Shown in pieces: positions 32,801 to 42,800 of a stretch of DNA of 64,000 bases; within the stretch, counting starts at the first letter, position 1, and every line of letters starts with the position of its first letter. The position numbers were made by a program, and so were the translations under genes. Source of the DNA: Streptomyces sp. TRM49041. GTDB lineage: Bacteria > Actinomycetota > Actinomycetes > Streptomycetales > Streptomycetaceae. The notes below the pieces were generated by a model. That model saw nothing but the letters and a program-made list of their open reading frames with translations. It was not told where the DNA came from and searched no databases. The stretch spans positions 95,294 through 159,293 of the forward strand of contig NZ_VSRY01000095.1 in the NCBI RefSeq assembly GCF_008271805.1. The letters are read 5' to 3'.

Positions 32801-35800
32801 CCCGCGCTCCCCTGGCTCTGGTGCCACAGCTTCCGGCCGGGCGCCGCGCCCTCGCCGGCGGGACGCAGGTCCGCCCAGGGGTGCATCTCGTATCCGGTGG
32901 GCATCGTGATCCGGCGGTCGTCGCCCGTCGGCTGCCCGGCGGCGGCCGGGCCCGTTTCCGCCAGCCGGGCGGCGACCGCGTCCAGGCCGCCGTCGCGGCG
33001 GAGCTCGACGAGTTCGGCGAGGTTCCAGGCGGCCGAGCCGACCACGCTGAGGCTGCGCGGGCCGCGCCGCTGGACGACCCCTCGCACCAGCAGCAGCCAG
33101 GAGTGGAAGACCGTGTGGGCGCACCGCTCGTGACTGTCGTCGAAGAAGGCGAGGTCGACCAGTCCGGTGCCGTCGTCGAGGGTGGTGAAGATGACGCGCT
33201 TGCCCGAGCGGACGGGCGGGGTCTGGGTGGCCGCCTTGGCGCCCGCGACGAGCACGGTCCTGCCGTGCCCGGCGGTGCGCAGCCGCTGGGCGGTGACGAC
33301 GCCGAGCTCCTCCAGGAACGCCTGGTGGTCGCTCATCAGGTTGCGGGAGGCGTCCATGGAGAGGACGCCCAGTTCGGCGCTGAGCCGTTCGGCGTCGGTG
33401 AGGTCGGGCAGCCCGACGGGCGCGGACCTGCGGCCGCCGGCGAGCGGCAGCTGGTCGCCGTACGAGCCGGTGCCCCGCTGGACGCGGTGGAGTTCGGCGA
33501 GGTGGAGCAGCAGGTCGCGGCGGTTGCCGCCGAACGCGTCCAGTCCGCCGACCTGGGCGAGCCGTTCGGCGACGGGGCGGCTGGGGCGGGCCCGCTCCCA
33601 GAAGTCCAGGAGGGACGCGTACGGCTGGCCCGCCTCGATACGGGCGGCCTCCGCCTCGCTGATGCCGTGGACATCGGAGAGCGCGAGCCGCAATCCCCAT
33701 GTACCGGGCGAACCGGGTGCATGACCTGACATGGAACCAGACACCAGTTCGATACGGTGTGCGACGCCCGACCGGTTCACATCCAGCGGCAGCACCGGCA
33801 CCCCCTGCCGTCGCGCGTCCGCCAGCAGCAGCCGCTTCGGGTACATCCCCGGGTCGTGGGTGAGCAGCCCGGCGTAGAAGGCCGCCGGATGATGGGCCTT
33901 CAGCCAGGCCGACTGGTACGTCGGAACGGCGAAGGCCACCGCGTGCGCCTTGCAGAAGCCGTACGAGCCGAACGCCTCGACGATCTCCCAGGTGTGCGCG
34001 ACGACGTCGTCCGCGTACCCCTTCTCCTTCGCCTTCTGCTCGAACCACACCCTGATGCGCCCCTGCGACTCGGGGTCGGACAGGCCGCGCCGTACCGCGT
34101 CGGCCTCGTCCCGGCCGCAGCCGGTCAGGATGTCCAGGATCTTGATGACCTGCTCGTGGAAGACCACGACGCCGTATGTCTCACGCAGCGCCTCCTCCAG
34201 GTCCGGGTGCGGGTAGCGGACCGGGGAGCGGCCGTGCCGGGCGGCGATGAACGGGCGGACCATGTCGGCCGCGACCGGGCCCGGCCGGAACAGCGAGATG
34301 TCGACGACCAGGTCGTGGAAGGTGGACGGCTGGAGCCGGCCGATCAGATCGCGCTGGCCCGGCGACTCGATCTGGAAGCAGCCGAGCGTCTCGGTGGACC
34401 TGATGAGCCGGTATGTCGCCGGGTCGCCCGGCCTGACCTGGGCCGGGTCGTCGATGTCGACCCGCTCCCCCGTCGTCCGCCCGATCTCGGCGACCGCGTG
34501 CGCCATCGCCGACTGCATCCGCACGCCGAGCACATCGAGCTTGAGCAGGCCCAGCTCCTCCACGTCGTCCTTGTCGAACTGGGACATGGGGAAGCTCTCG
34601 CCGCTGGTCGGCACCACCGGGGTGCGGGAGAGCAGCGAGGAGTCGGAGAGCAGCACCCCGCACGGGTGCATGGCGACACCGCGCGGCAGCGCGTCCAGTG
34701 CCTCGACCAGCTCCCACAGCCTCCCGTATCTGTCCCGCTCGCCGGCGAGTTCGCGCAGCTCGGGCAGTTCGTCCAGGGCGGCGCGGGCGTCGCGGGCGCG
34801 GATGTGCGGGAACGACTTGGCGATCCGGTCGATGTCGGCCGGGTCCATGGACAGGGCGGCGCCCACGTCCCGTACGGCGTGGCGGACGCGGTAGGTCTCG
34901 GGCATGGCGACGGCGGCGACCCGCTCGGGGCCGAAGCGGTCGAGGATCGCCCGGTAGACCTCCAGACGGCGGGCGGACTCCACGTCGATGTCGATGTCGG
35001 GCAGCGCGGGCCGCCGCACCGACAGGAACCGCTCCATCAGCAGGTCCTGTTCGACGGGGTCGGCGTGGGCGACACCGAGCAGGTGGTTGACGAGGGAGCC
35101 GGCGCCGGAGCCGCGCGCGGCGACCCGGACGCCCATGCCCCGTACGTCGTCGACGACCTGGGCGACGGTGAGGAAGTACGTGGCGAAGCCGAGCCGTTCG
35201 ATGGTGCGCAGCTCGTCCTCGAGGCGGGTCCAGTAGGCGCGCTTGCGGTCGTGGCCGCGCAGCAGCATCCCGGCGGCGCAGCGCGAGCGCAGCACCCGCT
35301 CGGCGGTGCGGCGGCCGGCGCCGACGAGGTGGGGTTCGGGGAAGTGGACGGTGCCGATGCCGAGGTCGTCCTCGGGGTCGACGAGGCACTCGCCGGCCGT
35401 CTCCTCGGTGAGGGCGAGCAACCGGTGCGCGGAGTCGCGGCGCAGCCCGGCGGCCTCGGCGACACGCTCGGCGGCGCCGGCCATGGCGGCGGGGTCCTTG
35501 AGCCAGCGCTCTCCGCTGTCCAGGCCCTTGCGCGGGTCGACGGGGACGAGGCGGCGGGCCGCGTCGAGGACGTCGGCGACCGGGCCCTGGCCGGGGTCCG
35601 CGTACCGTACCGCGTTGCTCAGGACGGGGCGTACGCGCTGGTCGGCGGCGAAGCCGAGGGTGCGGGCGGCCTGCCGGAGGGAGCCGGGCCCGGTGCCGGT
35701 GCGGCCGTGGTGGACGACCTCAAGGCGCAGGGCGTCGCCGTACACCTCGCGCCAGGGGGCGAGGAGCCGGGCGGCGCGGTCGGGGCGGCCGGAGGTGAGG

Positions 35801-36279
35801 GCGCGGCCGACATCGGAGTCGGGGCCGAGGAGGACGGTCAGGTCGTCGCCGTGGTTGTCGGCCCAGGGCAGCAGCACGGGCGCGCCGGCCGTGTGCCCCG
35901 GGAGAGCCGCGTGGGCGGCGGTGATCATCCGGCACAGGGCGGCCCAGCCGTGCCGGGAGCGGGCCAGGAAGAGGGCGCGGGGCGCGGACTCGTCGACGAA
36001 GGCGCCACCGCGTACGGGGGTGCGGCGCCGCTCGGTGGGGCCCGTGGGCTCCTGTGCGGCGCGTCCGCCGATCGCGAGGTCCACGCCGAACAGGGGCCGT
36101 ACGCCTTCCTTCGCGCAGGACCGGGCGAACCGTACGGCTCCGGCGACGGTGTCGCGGTCGGTGAGGGCGACGGCGTCCATACCGCGCTCGGCGGCGCGGG
36201 CGGCCAGCCGCTCCGGGTGCGAGGCCCCGTAGCGCAGGGAGAAGCCCGACACGGTGCGCAGATGCGTGAACCCTGGCAT
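32797..36279 (-). CDS. dnaE2: Error-prone DNA polymerase III alpha (DnaE2)
   Basis: 1160-aa C-family polymerase. Residues about 5-230 are the PHP domain (FTHLRTVSGFSLRYGASHPERLAARAAERGMDAVALTDRDTVAGAVRFARSCAKEGVRPLFGVDL). The polymerase catalytic Asp pair is in LPDIDIDVESARR. The tail has an OB-fold region (RTAGHGRTVLVAGAKAATQTPPVRSGKRVIFTTLDDGTGLVDLAFFD) that ends at the GTGA overlap with the imuB-like gene. No C-terminal tau-binding extension is obvious, as usual for DnaE2. ATG 36277-36279 follows AGGAGGTG. A 15/16-match LexA-type box lies 60 bp upstream. Role: SOS-induced mutagenic translesion synthesis. Confidence 0.93.
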   Translation of the reverse strand: MPGFTHLRTVSGFSLRYGASHPERLAARAAERGMDAVALTDRDTVAGAVRFARSCAKEGVRPLFGVDLAIGGRAAQEPTGPTERRRTPVRGGAFVDESAPRALFLARSRHGWAALCRMITAAHAALPGHTAGAPVLLPWADNHGDDLTVLLGPDSDVGRALTSGRPDRAARLLAPWREVYGDALRLEVVHHGRTGTGPGSLRQAARTLGFAADQRVRPVLSNAVRYADPGQGPVADVLDAARRLVPVDPRKGLDSGERWLKDPAAMAGAAERVAEAAGLRRDSAHRLLALTEETAGECLVDPEDDLGIGTVHFPEPHLVGAGRRTAERVLRSRCAAGMLLRGHDRKRAYWTRLEDELRTIERLGFATYFLTVAQVVDDVRGMGVRVAARGSGAGSLVNHLLGVAHADPVEQDLLMERFLSVRRPALPDIDIDVESARRLEVYRAILDRFGPERVAAVAMPETYRVRHAVRDVGAALSMDPADIDRIAKSFPHIRARDARAALDELPELRELAGERDRYGRLWELVEALDALPRGVAMHPCGVLLSDSSLLSRTPVVPTSGESFPMSQFDKDDVEELGLLKLDVLGVRMQSAMAHAVAEIGRTTGERVDIDDPAQVRPGDPATYRLIRSTETLGCFQIESPGQRDLIGRLQPSTFHDLVVDISLFRPGPVAADMVRPFIAARHGRSPVRYPHPDLEEALRETYGVVVFHEQVIKILDILTGCGRDEADAVRRGLSDPESQGRIRVWFEQKAKEKGYADDVVAHTWEIVEAFGSYGFCKAHAVAFAVPTYQSAWLKAHHPAAFYAGLLTHDPGMYPKRLLLADARRQGVPVLPLDVNRSGVAHRIELVSGSMSGHAPGSPGTWGLRLALSDVHGISEAEAARIEAGQPYASLLDFWERARPSRPVAERLAQVGGLDAFGGNRRDLLLHLAELHRVQRGTGSYGDQLPLAGGRRSAPVGLPDLTDAERLSAELGVLSMDASRNLMSDHQAFLEELGVVTAQRLRTAGHGRTVLVAGAKAATQTPPVRSGKRVIFTTLDDGTGLVDLAFFDDSHERCAHTVFHSWLLLVRGVVQRRGPRSLSVVGSAAWNLAELVELRRDGGLDAVAARLAETGPAAAGQPTGDDRRITMPTGYEMHPWADLRPAGEGAAPGRKLWHQSQGSAG

Positions 36280-36338
36280 CCGCACCTCCTGGTCGTTCCG
36301 AACCTCACCACCCCCTACCGCACCACCATAGACCAAAC

Positions 36339-36354
36339 TCGAACTAATGTACGA
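36339..36354. promoter_or_regulatory. LexA (SOS) box before dnaE2
   Basis: TCGAAC-TAAT-GTACGA: compared with the ideal TCGAAC-N4-GTTCGA only one position (36351) differs. It lies 60 bp upstream of the dnaE2 start in the region shared with the divergent membrane-protein gene. Confidence 0.7.
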
Positions 36355-36434
36355 CTTCGTTCGAGCTTACTGCTCCTCAACCATTCGGGCCCGTCCCACC
36401 TGCGGAAACGGGTCCCGGCCCGCAGCGTGGGGGC

Positions 36435-37457
36435 ATGACGCTCGCCTCCGAGATGCGCAGTGCCGTCACGCCCAGGGCCGCGCTGCTGGTCATCGGCGTA
36501 CTCGCGCTCCAGCTGCTGTTCATCGCCTCCTACGTGGGCGCCCTGCACGACCCCACGCCCAGGAACGTCCCCTTCGGGGTCGCCGCACCGGGGCTCGGCG
36601 GGGAACAGGCCGCCCAGCGGCTGAACCGGCTGCCCGGCGACCCGCTCGACGCGCGCTCGGTGACCGACGAGGCGGAGGCCCGGAAGCAGATCCTCGAACG
36701 GGAGATCTACGGTGCCCTCGTAGTGAACCCCGAGGGCACCACCGACACCCTGCTCGTCGCCTCCGGCAGCGGGACGGTCCTCGCCTCCTCCCTGGAGCGG
36801 ATCATCACGGCGGCGGAGCTGCCCCAGCGACGCACGGTCCGCACCCTCGACGTGGCCCCGGCCTCCGACGAGGACTTCGACGGGCTGTCCGCGTTCTACC
36901 TCGTCGTGGGCTGGTGCGTGGGCGGCTATCTGCTCGCCTCGGTCCTGGCGATCAGCGCGGGCGCCCGGCCCATGAACATCCAGCGCGCGATCATCCGTCT
37001 CGCCGTACTGGCGCTGTCGGCGGTCCTCGGCGGCCTGGGCGGCGCGCTCATCGTCGGCCCCGTCCTCGGCGCCCTGCCCGGCAGCGTGGCGGCCCTGTGG
37101 GGCCTGGGCGCCCTGGTGGTCTTCGCGGTCGGCGCACTCACCCTCGCCCTCCAGGCGCTGACCGGGATCGTCGGCATCGGCCTGGCCGTTCTGATCATCG
37201 TGATCGCGGGCAATCCGAGCGCGGGCGGCGCCTTCCCGGGTCCGATGCTGCCCGACTTCTGGCGGGCGATCGGCCCGGCCCTGCCGCCGGGGGCGGGCAC
37301 CTGGGCGGCGCGCTCGATCGCGTACTTCAAGGGCAACGCGATCTCGGGCTCACTCCTGGTGCTCGCGATCTGGGCTCTCGCCGGCACGGTGGTCGCCCTG
37401 ACCGTGTCGTCGCTGCGCCGCGACAACGGCACGCCGGGCAAGCCGATCGGCACATGA
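36435..37457 (+). CDS. Predicted integral membrane protein (ABC-2/YhgE-like topology)
   Basis: 340-aa membrane protein. An N-terminal helix (AALLVIGVLALQLLFIASYVGALHDP) leads to about 100 extracytoplasmic residues (PTPRNVPFGVAAPGLGGEQAAQRLNRLPGD... AEARKQILEREIYGALVVNPEGTTDTLLVAS), then five hydrophobic segments in the C-terminal half (LSAFYLVVGWCVGGYLLASVL, LAVLALSAVLGGLGGALIVGPVLG, LWGLGALVVFAVGALTLALQALTGIVGIGLAVLIIVIAG). This layout is that of ABC-2-type permease/YhgE-Pip-related proteins. No ATPase gene is adjacent. It may be a drug-export or phage-receptor-like relative; function unknown. ATG 36435; divergent from dnaE2. Confidence 0.75.
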   Translation: MTLASEMRSAVTPRAALLVIGVLALQLLFIASYVGALHDPTPRNVPFGVAAPGLGGEQAAQRLNRLPGDPLDARSVTDEAEARKQILEREIYGALVVNPEGTTDTLLVASGSGTVLASSLERIITAAELPQRRTVRTLDVAPASDEDFDGLSAFYLVVGWCVGGYLLASVLAISAGARPMNIQRAIIRLAVLALSAVLGGLGGALIVGPVLGALPGSVAALWGLGALVVFAVGALTLALQALTGIVGIGLAVLIIVIAGNPSAGGAFPGPMLPDFWRAIGPALPPGAGTWAARSIAYFKGNAISGSLLVLAIWALAGTVVALTVSSLRRDNGTPGKPIGT

Positions 37458-37475
37458 CGCGGCCGGACACGACGT

Positions 37476-37510
37476 GGGCCCGTACGGTGAACGTCGCACC
37501 GTACGGGCCC
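37476..37510. terminator. Bidirectional terminator
   Basis: Perfect 14-bp stem GGGCCCGTACGGTG (37476-37489) / CACCGTACGGGCCC (37497-37510) with a 7-nt loop, between the convergent membrane-protein and S1 protease genes. Confidence 0.75.
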
Positions 37511-37529
37511 CTCGCCTCAGGACCGCGGG

Positions 37530-38621
37530 TCAGCCGATCCGGGCCCCGTACGCCTCCAGGGCCTCCGTGACGGGCTGGAAGAAGGTCGTGCCGCCGGAGG
37601 TGCAGTCGCCGCTGCCCCCGGAGGTGAGGCCGACGGCCGCGTTACCGGAGAAGAGCGAACCGCCGCTGTCGCCGGGCTCGGCGCAGACCGTGGTCTGGAT
37701 GAGCCCCTCGACGATCTGGCCGTTGCCGTAGTTGACGGTGGCGTCGAGGCCGGTGACCTGGCCGTCGTGCACCTGGGTGGTGGAGCCGCTGCGGATCACC
37801 CGCATTCCCACGGTCGCCTCGGCGGCGCCGACGATCTCCTGGCCGTTGCCGTTGTAGAGGTTGACGGCGCTCGGGGCGTCGACGTTCACGTCGTACCTCA
37901 CCAGCGCGAAGTCGTTGCCGGGGAACTGCGAGTCGACCATCGTGCCGATCGCGGGGCCGCCCTGGGTGTCGGACCACTGGGAGCCGGTGCCGCCGCAGTG
38001 GCCGGCGGTGAGGAAGTGCGGCTCGCCGTCCTTGACGACGTTGAAGCCCAGCGAGCAGCGGCCGCCGCCGGTGTGGATGGCGTCGCCACCGGCGACGAAG
38101 GGCCTGAACGCGCCGGCGGACCGCTTCAGTTCCGCCTTCGAGCCGAGCCGCTTCACCACCTGAGTGAGCTTCTCCCAGGACGCGCCCTTGACGGTGCTGT
38201 CCGCGGTGACGACCACCTTGTTGGTGACCGGGTCGACGGCCCATGACGTGCCGGGCATGGTCGCCCGGGTCTTCAGCGTCTGCCGGGCACCCTTCAGCTC
38301 GGCGAGGGAGTGCTCGACGACCCTGGCCTTGCCGCCGGCCTCACGGACCATGTCGGCGGCGGACTCGTCGACGACGTTCACCACGAGGGTGCGTGACCCG
38401 GTGTCGTAGTAGGCGCCTGCGGTGCCGGCGTCGCCCAGCCTCGCGTCGAGCGAGGAGGCGAGCTTTCCGGCCGCGTCGGCGGACAGGACCTTCACCTCGA
38501 ACTGCCGTACATCGTCGCTGGCGTTCGCAGTCTGGAACGTGACCGCTGCTCCCAGCAGAGCCACGACGGCTCCGCCCGCTATGACCGCACTCCTCTTGGG
38601 CATGCGTCGGTGCTTCAACAT
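37530..38621 (-). CDS. Secreted alpha-lytic/streptogrisin-type serine protease (S1 family) with long pro-region
   Basis: 363-aa zymogen. Signal peptide MLKHRRMPKRSAVIAGGAVVALLGAAVTFQTANA; a pro-domain of about 135 residues (VRQFEVKVLSADAAGKLASSLDARLG...WEKLTQVVKRLGSKAELKRS); then the catalytic domain with TAGHC (His), NDFALVRY (Asp) and CAEPGDSGG (Ser), plus RCSLGFNV and GGSGDC disulfide-type cysteines. It is the chymotrypsin-fold type of streptogrisins; the pro-domain acts as a folding chaperone in this family. AGGAGGT precedes ATG 38619-38621. It is monocistronic, ending in a strong hairpin. A second paralogue with a shorter pro-region lies at 49268-50173. Confidence 0.94.
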   Translation of the reverse strand: MLKHRRMPKRSAVIAGGAVVALLGAAVTFQTANASDDVRQFEVKVLSADAAGKLASSLDARLGDAGTAGAYYDTGSRTLVVNVVDESAADMVREAGGKARVVEHSLAELKGARQTLKTRATMPGTSWAVDPVTNKVVVTADSTVKGASWEKLTQVVKRLGSKAELKRSAGAFRPFVAGGDAIHTGGGRCSLGFNVVKDGEPHFLTAGHCGGTGSQWSDTQGGPAIGTMVDSQFPGNDFALVRYDVNVDAPSAVNLYNGNGQEIVGAAEATVGMRVIRSGSTTQVHDGQVTGLDATVNYGNGQIVEGLIQTTVCAEPGDSGGSLFSGNAAVGLTSGGSGDCTSGGTTFFQPVTEALEAYGARIG

Positions 38622-38947
38622 CGACCTCCTGTGGGGGCCGTGCCCGGGCAAGTGGGGTGCCCTGGCACGGAGGATGGGTCCTCCACTATTCCGATGCCAA
38701 CAGGCGGCGCACAAGGTCGACTTCAGGACGTGCACACGATCGGCACAACGCGCCCCTGAGACATCGGGCCATCCCGGTCACCACTGGTCGGTTCCGACTG
38801 CGAACACCGCGTGCGATGACCGGCTGGACAGCACGTAAGGTCTAGTCCTGTCTTGTTTTCTCTCCATTCCCCCGCAAGACCCCGATGAGACATCATCAAG
38901 GGGGACGGAAACCGAACGCGGGGCAACTCCGGGTCAGGAGGCGGGTC
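38622..38947. other. Divergent intergenic region
   Basis: About 326 bp between the S1 protease and the alpha/beta-hydrolase, or 263 bp if the hydrolase starts at ATG 38885. It holds the two divergent promoters; I could not place them with confidence. GGTCTAGTCC at 38839-38848 resembles half of a DasR (dre) site but the flanks do not fit. Confidence 0.4.
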
Positions 38948-39817
38948 TTGAGACGTCGGGTGCGCACCGCGGACGGCAGGCGTCTGATGGTGGAACGTCT
39001 CGGGGATCCGCACGGCAGCCCCGTCTTCCTGCTGCACGGCACGCCCGGCAGCAGACTCGGCCCCGCACCCCGGGGCCTGGTGCTCTACCAGCGCGGCATG
39101 CAGCTCATCGCGTACGACCGCCCCGGCTACGGCGGTTCCGACCGGCTGCCCGGGCGCAGCGTCGCCGATGTCGTCCACGACGTGACGGCCATCGCCGACG
39201 CCCTCGGCCTGGAACGGTTCGCCGTGGTGGGCCGCTCGGGCGGGGCGCCGCACGCCCTGGCGTGCGCGGCGCTCCTCCCGGAGCGGGTGACCCGCACGGC
39301 CACGCTGGTGACCCTGGCCCCCCGGGACGCGGACGGCCTCGACTGGTTCGAGGGCATGACCGCGCACAACGTCCGCGAGTACGAGGCCGCCACGGTGGAC
39401 CCGGACGGCGTGGCCGCCCGCCTCACCCCGCGTGCGGAGGCGATCCGCCGGAACCCCGTCCAGCTCCTCGACGACCTGCGCCGCGAACTGACGCTCCCGG
39501 ACCGCCTGGTCGTCAAGGACGCGGGCGTCCGCTCCATGCTGCTCCGCAACTACCAGGAGGCGTTGCGCACCTCCCCGTACGGCTGGATCGACGACGCCCT
39601 GGCGTTCTGCAGCCCGTGGGGGTTCGACCCGGCGGACATCCCGGGCGAGGTCCTGCTCTGGCACGGTGAGCAGGACGTCTTCTCCCCGCCCGGGCACTCC
39701 CGGTGGCTCGCCGAACGCATCCCGGGGGCGACGGCCGTACTCGAACCGGCCGCCGCCCACTTCGACGCGCTGCACGCGCTGCCCCGCGTCCTCACCTGGC
39801 TGCTGTCCGCCGGCTGA
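38948..39817 (+). CDS. Alpha/beta-hydrolase
   Basis: 289-aa alpha/beta-hydrolase. GSPVFLLHGTPGSRLGPAP gives the HG oxyanion motif, IAYDRPGYGGSDRLPGRSVADVVHDVTAIADALGLERFAVVGRSGGAPHALACAALLPERV shows the nucleophile elbow GRSGG (Ser), and the C-terminus LLWHGEQDVFSPPGHSRWLAERIPGATAVLEPAAAHFDALH carries the Asp and His. The proline iminopeptidase-like order suggests an esterase or peptidase with an unknown substrate. TTG 38948 is chosen because AGGAGG lies 6 nt upstream; ATG 38885 is in frame but lacks a ribosome binding site. It converges with the Fxs locus, 13 bp from its last stop. Confidence 0.85.
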   Translation: MRRRVRTADGRRLMVERLGDPHGSPVFLLHGTPGSRLGPAPRGLVLYQRGMQLIAYDRPGYGGSDRLPGRSVADVVHDVTAIADALGLERFAVVGRSGGAPHALACAALLPERVTRTATLVTLAPRDADGLDWFEGMTAHNVREYEAATVDPDGVAARLTPRAEAIRRNPVQLLDDLRRELTLPDRLVVKDAGVRSMLLRNYQEALRTSPYGWIDDALAFCSPWGFDPADIPGEVLLWHGEQDVFSPPGHSRWLAERIPGATAVLEPAAAHFDALHALPRVLTWLLSAG

Positions 39818-39830
39818 CGCCCGCACGTTC

Positions 39831-42800
39831 CTACACGGCCAGGGGCTCCAGGTCGCGGTGGACGCGGCGTTCGTCGCGGGAGAGACGGGTCAGGGCGTGG
39901 TCGTCGCCCAGGAGGCGGGAGAGTTCCTCGGCGGTCTCGGCGCGGAGCCTGCCCGCCTCGGCCTTGCGGCCCAGTGCGCCGAGGGTCACGGACATGTTGG
40001 AGGCGACCGCCAGGACCTCGGGGTGGCGGGCGCCCAGGACGTCGCGCAGCGTATCGACGGTGCTGCGTTCGATCGCCAGCGCCTCGTCCAGCTCGCCCAG
40101 GTCGGCCTTGGCGTTGGCCAGGTTGACCGTGCAGAACAGGGCGTGCGGGTGCCGCTCCCCCAGCACGTCCCGCATCGTCCGCAGCGCGGCCCGCAGCAGT
40201 TGCTCGGCGACGTCGGGGGCGCCGCAGCCCCACTGGTAGATGCCCAGGTTGTTGATGGCGGCCAGCGTGTAGGGGTGCCGTTCGCCCGGGACCTTCGTGT
40301 ACTGGTCGACGACCTCCTGCGCCAGGTCCCGGGCGGCGACCGGCTCCCCCGCCGCGTACAGGTCGGCCGCCAGGTTCAGGTCGCAGGCCAGCGAGTCGGG
40401 GTTCGCCGACGTGTACTTGGCCCGGTAGCGGTTGCGGGTGGCCGTCGTGAGCCGCCGCGCGTCGTCGAGGAGGCCCGCCCTGCGCAGTGACACCGCGAGG
40501 CTCTTGCCCGCCGCGAGCGTGCCGGGGAACGCCCGGCCGAGGGTCTCCTTGTACGCGGCGTACGTCCGGCTGAGCAGCGCGACGGACTCCTCGTACCGGC
40601 CCACCTCACGCAGGTCCCGGGCGAGGGACGTGGCGGACGACAGGGTGTACGGATGGTCGGGGCCCAGCACCTCCGTACGCCGGTCGAAGACGTCCTGGTC
40701 GATCTCCCGCGCCCGGGCGTACTGCCCGACCATGCGCAGGTTCAGCGCCAGGTTGTTCGCGGCGGCCAGGGTACGCGGGTGGGACTCGTGGAAGATCTGC
40801 TGGAAGCCCTCGTGGGCCTCCGTCGCCAGCTCCATCGCCCTGCCGTAGTCGCCGAGGGTGCCGAGGTCCATGGCGAGACCGCTGGTCGTCATGTACGTGT
40901 GCGGGTGCGAGGGGCCGAGTACCGCGCGCTGCCGTTCCAGGGTCACCTGGTCGAGGTTCCGCGCCTCCACGTAACGGCCCTGGGAGCGCAGGATGTTGGA
41001 GAGGTGGAAGCGGAGGTAGAGGTACTGGAGGTCGTCGTCGCCCAGCATCTCGCGCCACGCGTCGCGCAGTTCGGTGCCCAGTGTCCACGCCGACTTCCAG
41101 TCGCCGCGCTTCCACAGATAGCGGACGCGGTCGATGAGGAGCCTGCGGGTCTCGGGGTCGCGGCAGTACCGCGCCTCCGACGTCGCCAGGTGCGGCCAGA
41201 TCGTGGCGAAGGTCGGCCAGGTCGACGGGTTGTCGATCGGCTCGTCGTCGTCCGGCCGGGCCCCCGCCAGGACGCGGTGCACGGCGTGCCGGGCCTCCCG
41301 CTGCTCCTCCTCGGTGAGCTGGGCCCGGATCACCGCCTGGACCAGCCGGTGCACCTGGATCGAGTTGGACACCTGGTCGACCTTGGCCAGCGCGAACCGG
41401 CCGATCTCGCGGATGACCCGGCCCAGCACCAGCTTCTCCTGCAGGGAGGGGTCGTAGGGCTTCAGCGCCTCGATCATCTCCTTGCTGTACAGCAGGTTCG
41501 CGTGGATCGGCTCCGGGGCGAAGAACGCGCACAGCTGCAGCAGCCGTACCGCCGCCGGTGACCGCTCCTTGAGGCGTTCGATGGAGACGTTCCACGTCGC
41601 GGCGACCGGCTCCGGGTAGCCGGCCGGCTGGTTCAGGGAGAGGGTGCTGGCCGCGGTCCGCTCCAGCTGCTCCAGGTAGTCGGAGACCGGCGTCGCCGTC
41701 TCGGCGATCCAGGCCGCCGCCTGTTCGACGGCGAGCGGCAGGTCGCCGACCGCCTCGGCGACCCGGTCTGCGTCCTCGTCGCTGAGCCCTCTGGCCCGCC
41801 GCTGGAGGTGCTCGACGGACTCCTCGCGCAGGAACACGTCGACGGGCAGCGCGTCACCGTACTGCGACCAGGTCTGGTTGCGGGAGGTGACCAGGATGTG
41901 CCCGCCCGTCGGAAAGAACCGCTTGAGCTGGTCGGGGTCGTCGGCGTTGTCGAAGACGAGCAGCCAGCGGTGCGAGGGCACCCCGCGCCGCAGCAGGTCG
42001 ACGGCCTCCCGCGATGCGGCGGCCATGTCCTCGCCGACCTGCGCGCCGAGCCGTACGGCCAGTTCGGCGAGCCCGGCGATCACGTCGTCGGGCTGCTCGG
42101 CGGACATCCACCACACCAGGTCGTAGTCGGCCATGAAGCGGTGCACGTACTCGAGGGCCACCTGTGTCTTGCCGACGCCGCCGAGCCCGTACAGGGTCTG
42201 CGGCTGCGGCAGTACGACGGTCATGCCGCCGCCGAGCTGGTCCCGCATCCGCTCCAGGACGAAGGAACGCCCGGTGAAGCCGGGGTTGCGGGGCGGAGCG
42301 TTCCAGATCTTCGGGACGGTCCCGGGGAACCGGGGCCCGGGCGGCACCCCGTCGGCGAGCTTGACGGGGCGGTCGAGGGCGCGCAGCAGCGTGGCGGTGG
42401 CGTGCACCTCGTCGAGGCGGAACAGGTCGACGGGGTCGCGGTCGATGTACGGCGCGGTGAGCCGTACATCGCCGACGCGCACCGGCAGCAGATGGCGGCG
42501 CCCGCCGCCGGGGTCCTCGGCGGTCGCCCGCCGCCAGAACTCGACGGCCCGCGCCGACTTCAGATACGCGCTGGACAGCAGCACCACCGTGCGGGCGGCG
42601 GTGTCGGCGGCCTCCGCGGCCGGGACGGGACCCGCGGCGACCGGTTCGGCGGAGACGTCGCGGGGCACGACGCGGAAGCCGGCACGGGTGAGGACGGACT
42701 CGATCCAGTCCGCCCACATGCGGTTCTCGGCGACGTACGACAGGAACAGGTCGGCGGGCTGGGCGGGGCGCCGGCGGGTGAACGCGTCGCGTATCCGCAG

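Noticed and set aside
36339..36364. Longer inverted pair TCGAAC ... GTTCGA as a double SOS box
   Set aside because: The second half-site is 14 bp away from the first, unlike LexA spacing of 4; only the TCGAAC-N4-GTACGA element is accepted.
33757..36438. Plus-strand 893-codon frame opposite dnaE2
   Set aside because: Antisense shadow of DnaE2, with repetitive Gly/Arg/Val composition and no domain.
38839..38848. GGTCTAGTCC as a DasR (dre) site
   Set aside because: Only the central half fits; flanks match about 10 of 16 positions of the palindromic consensus, and neighbouring genes are not GlcNAc related.
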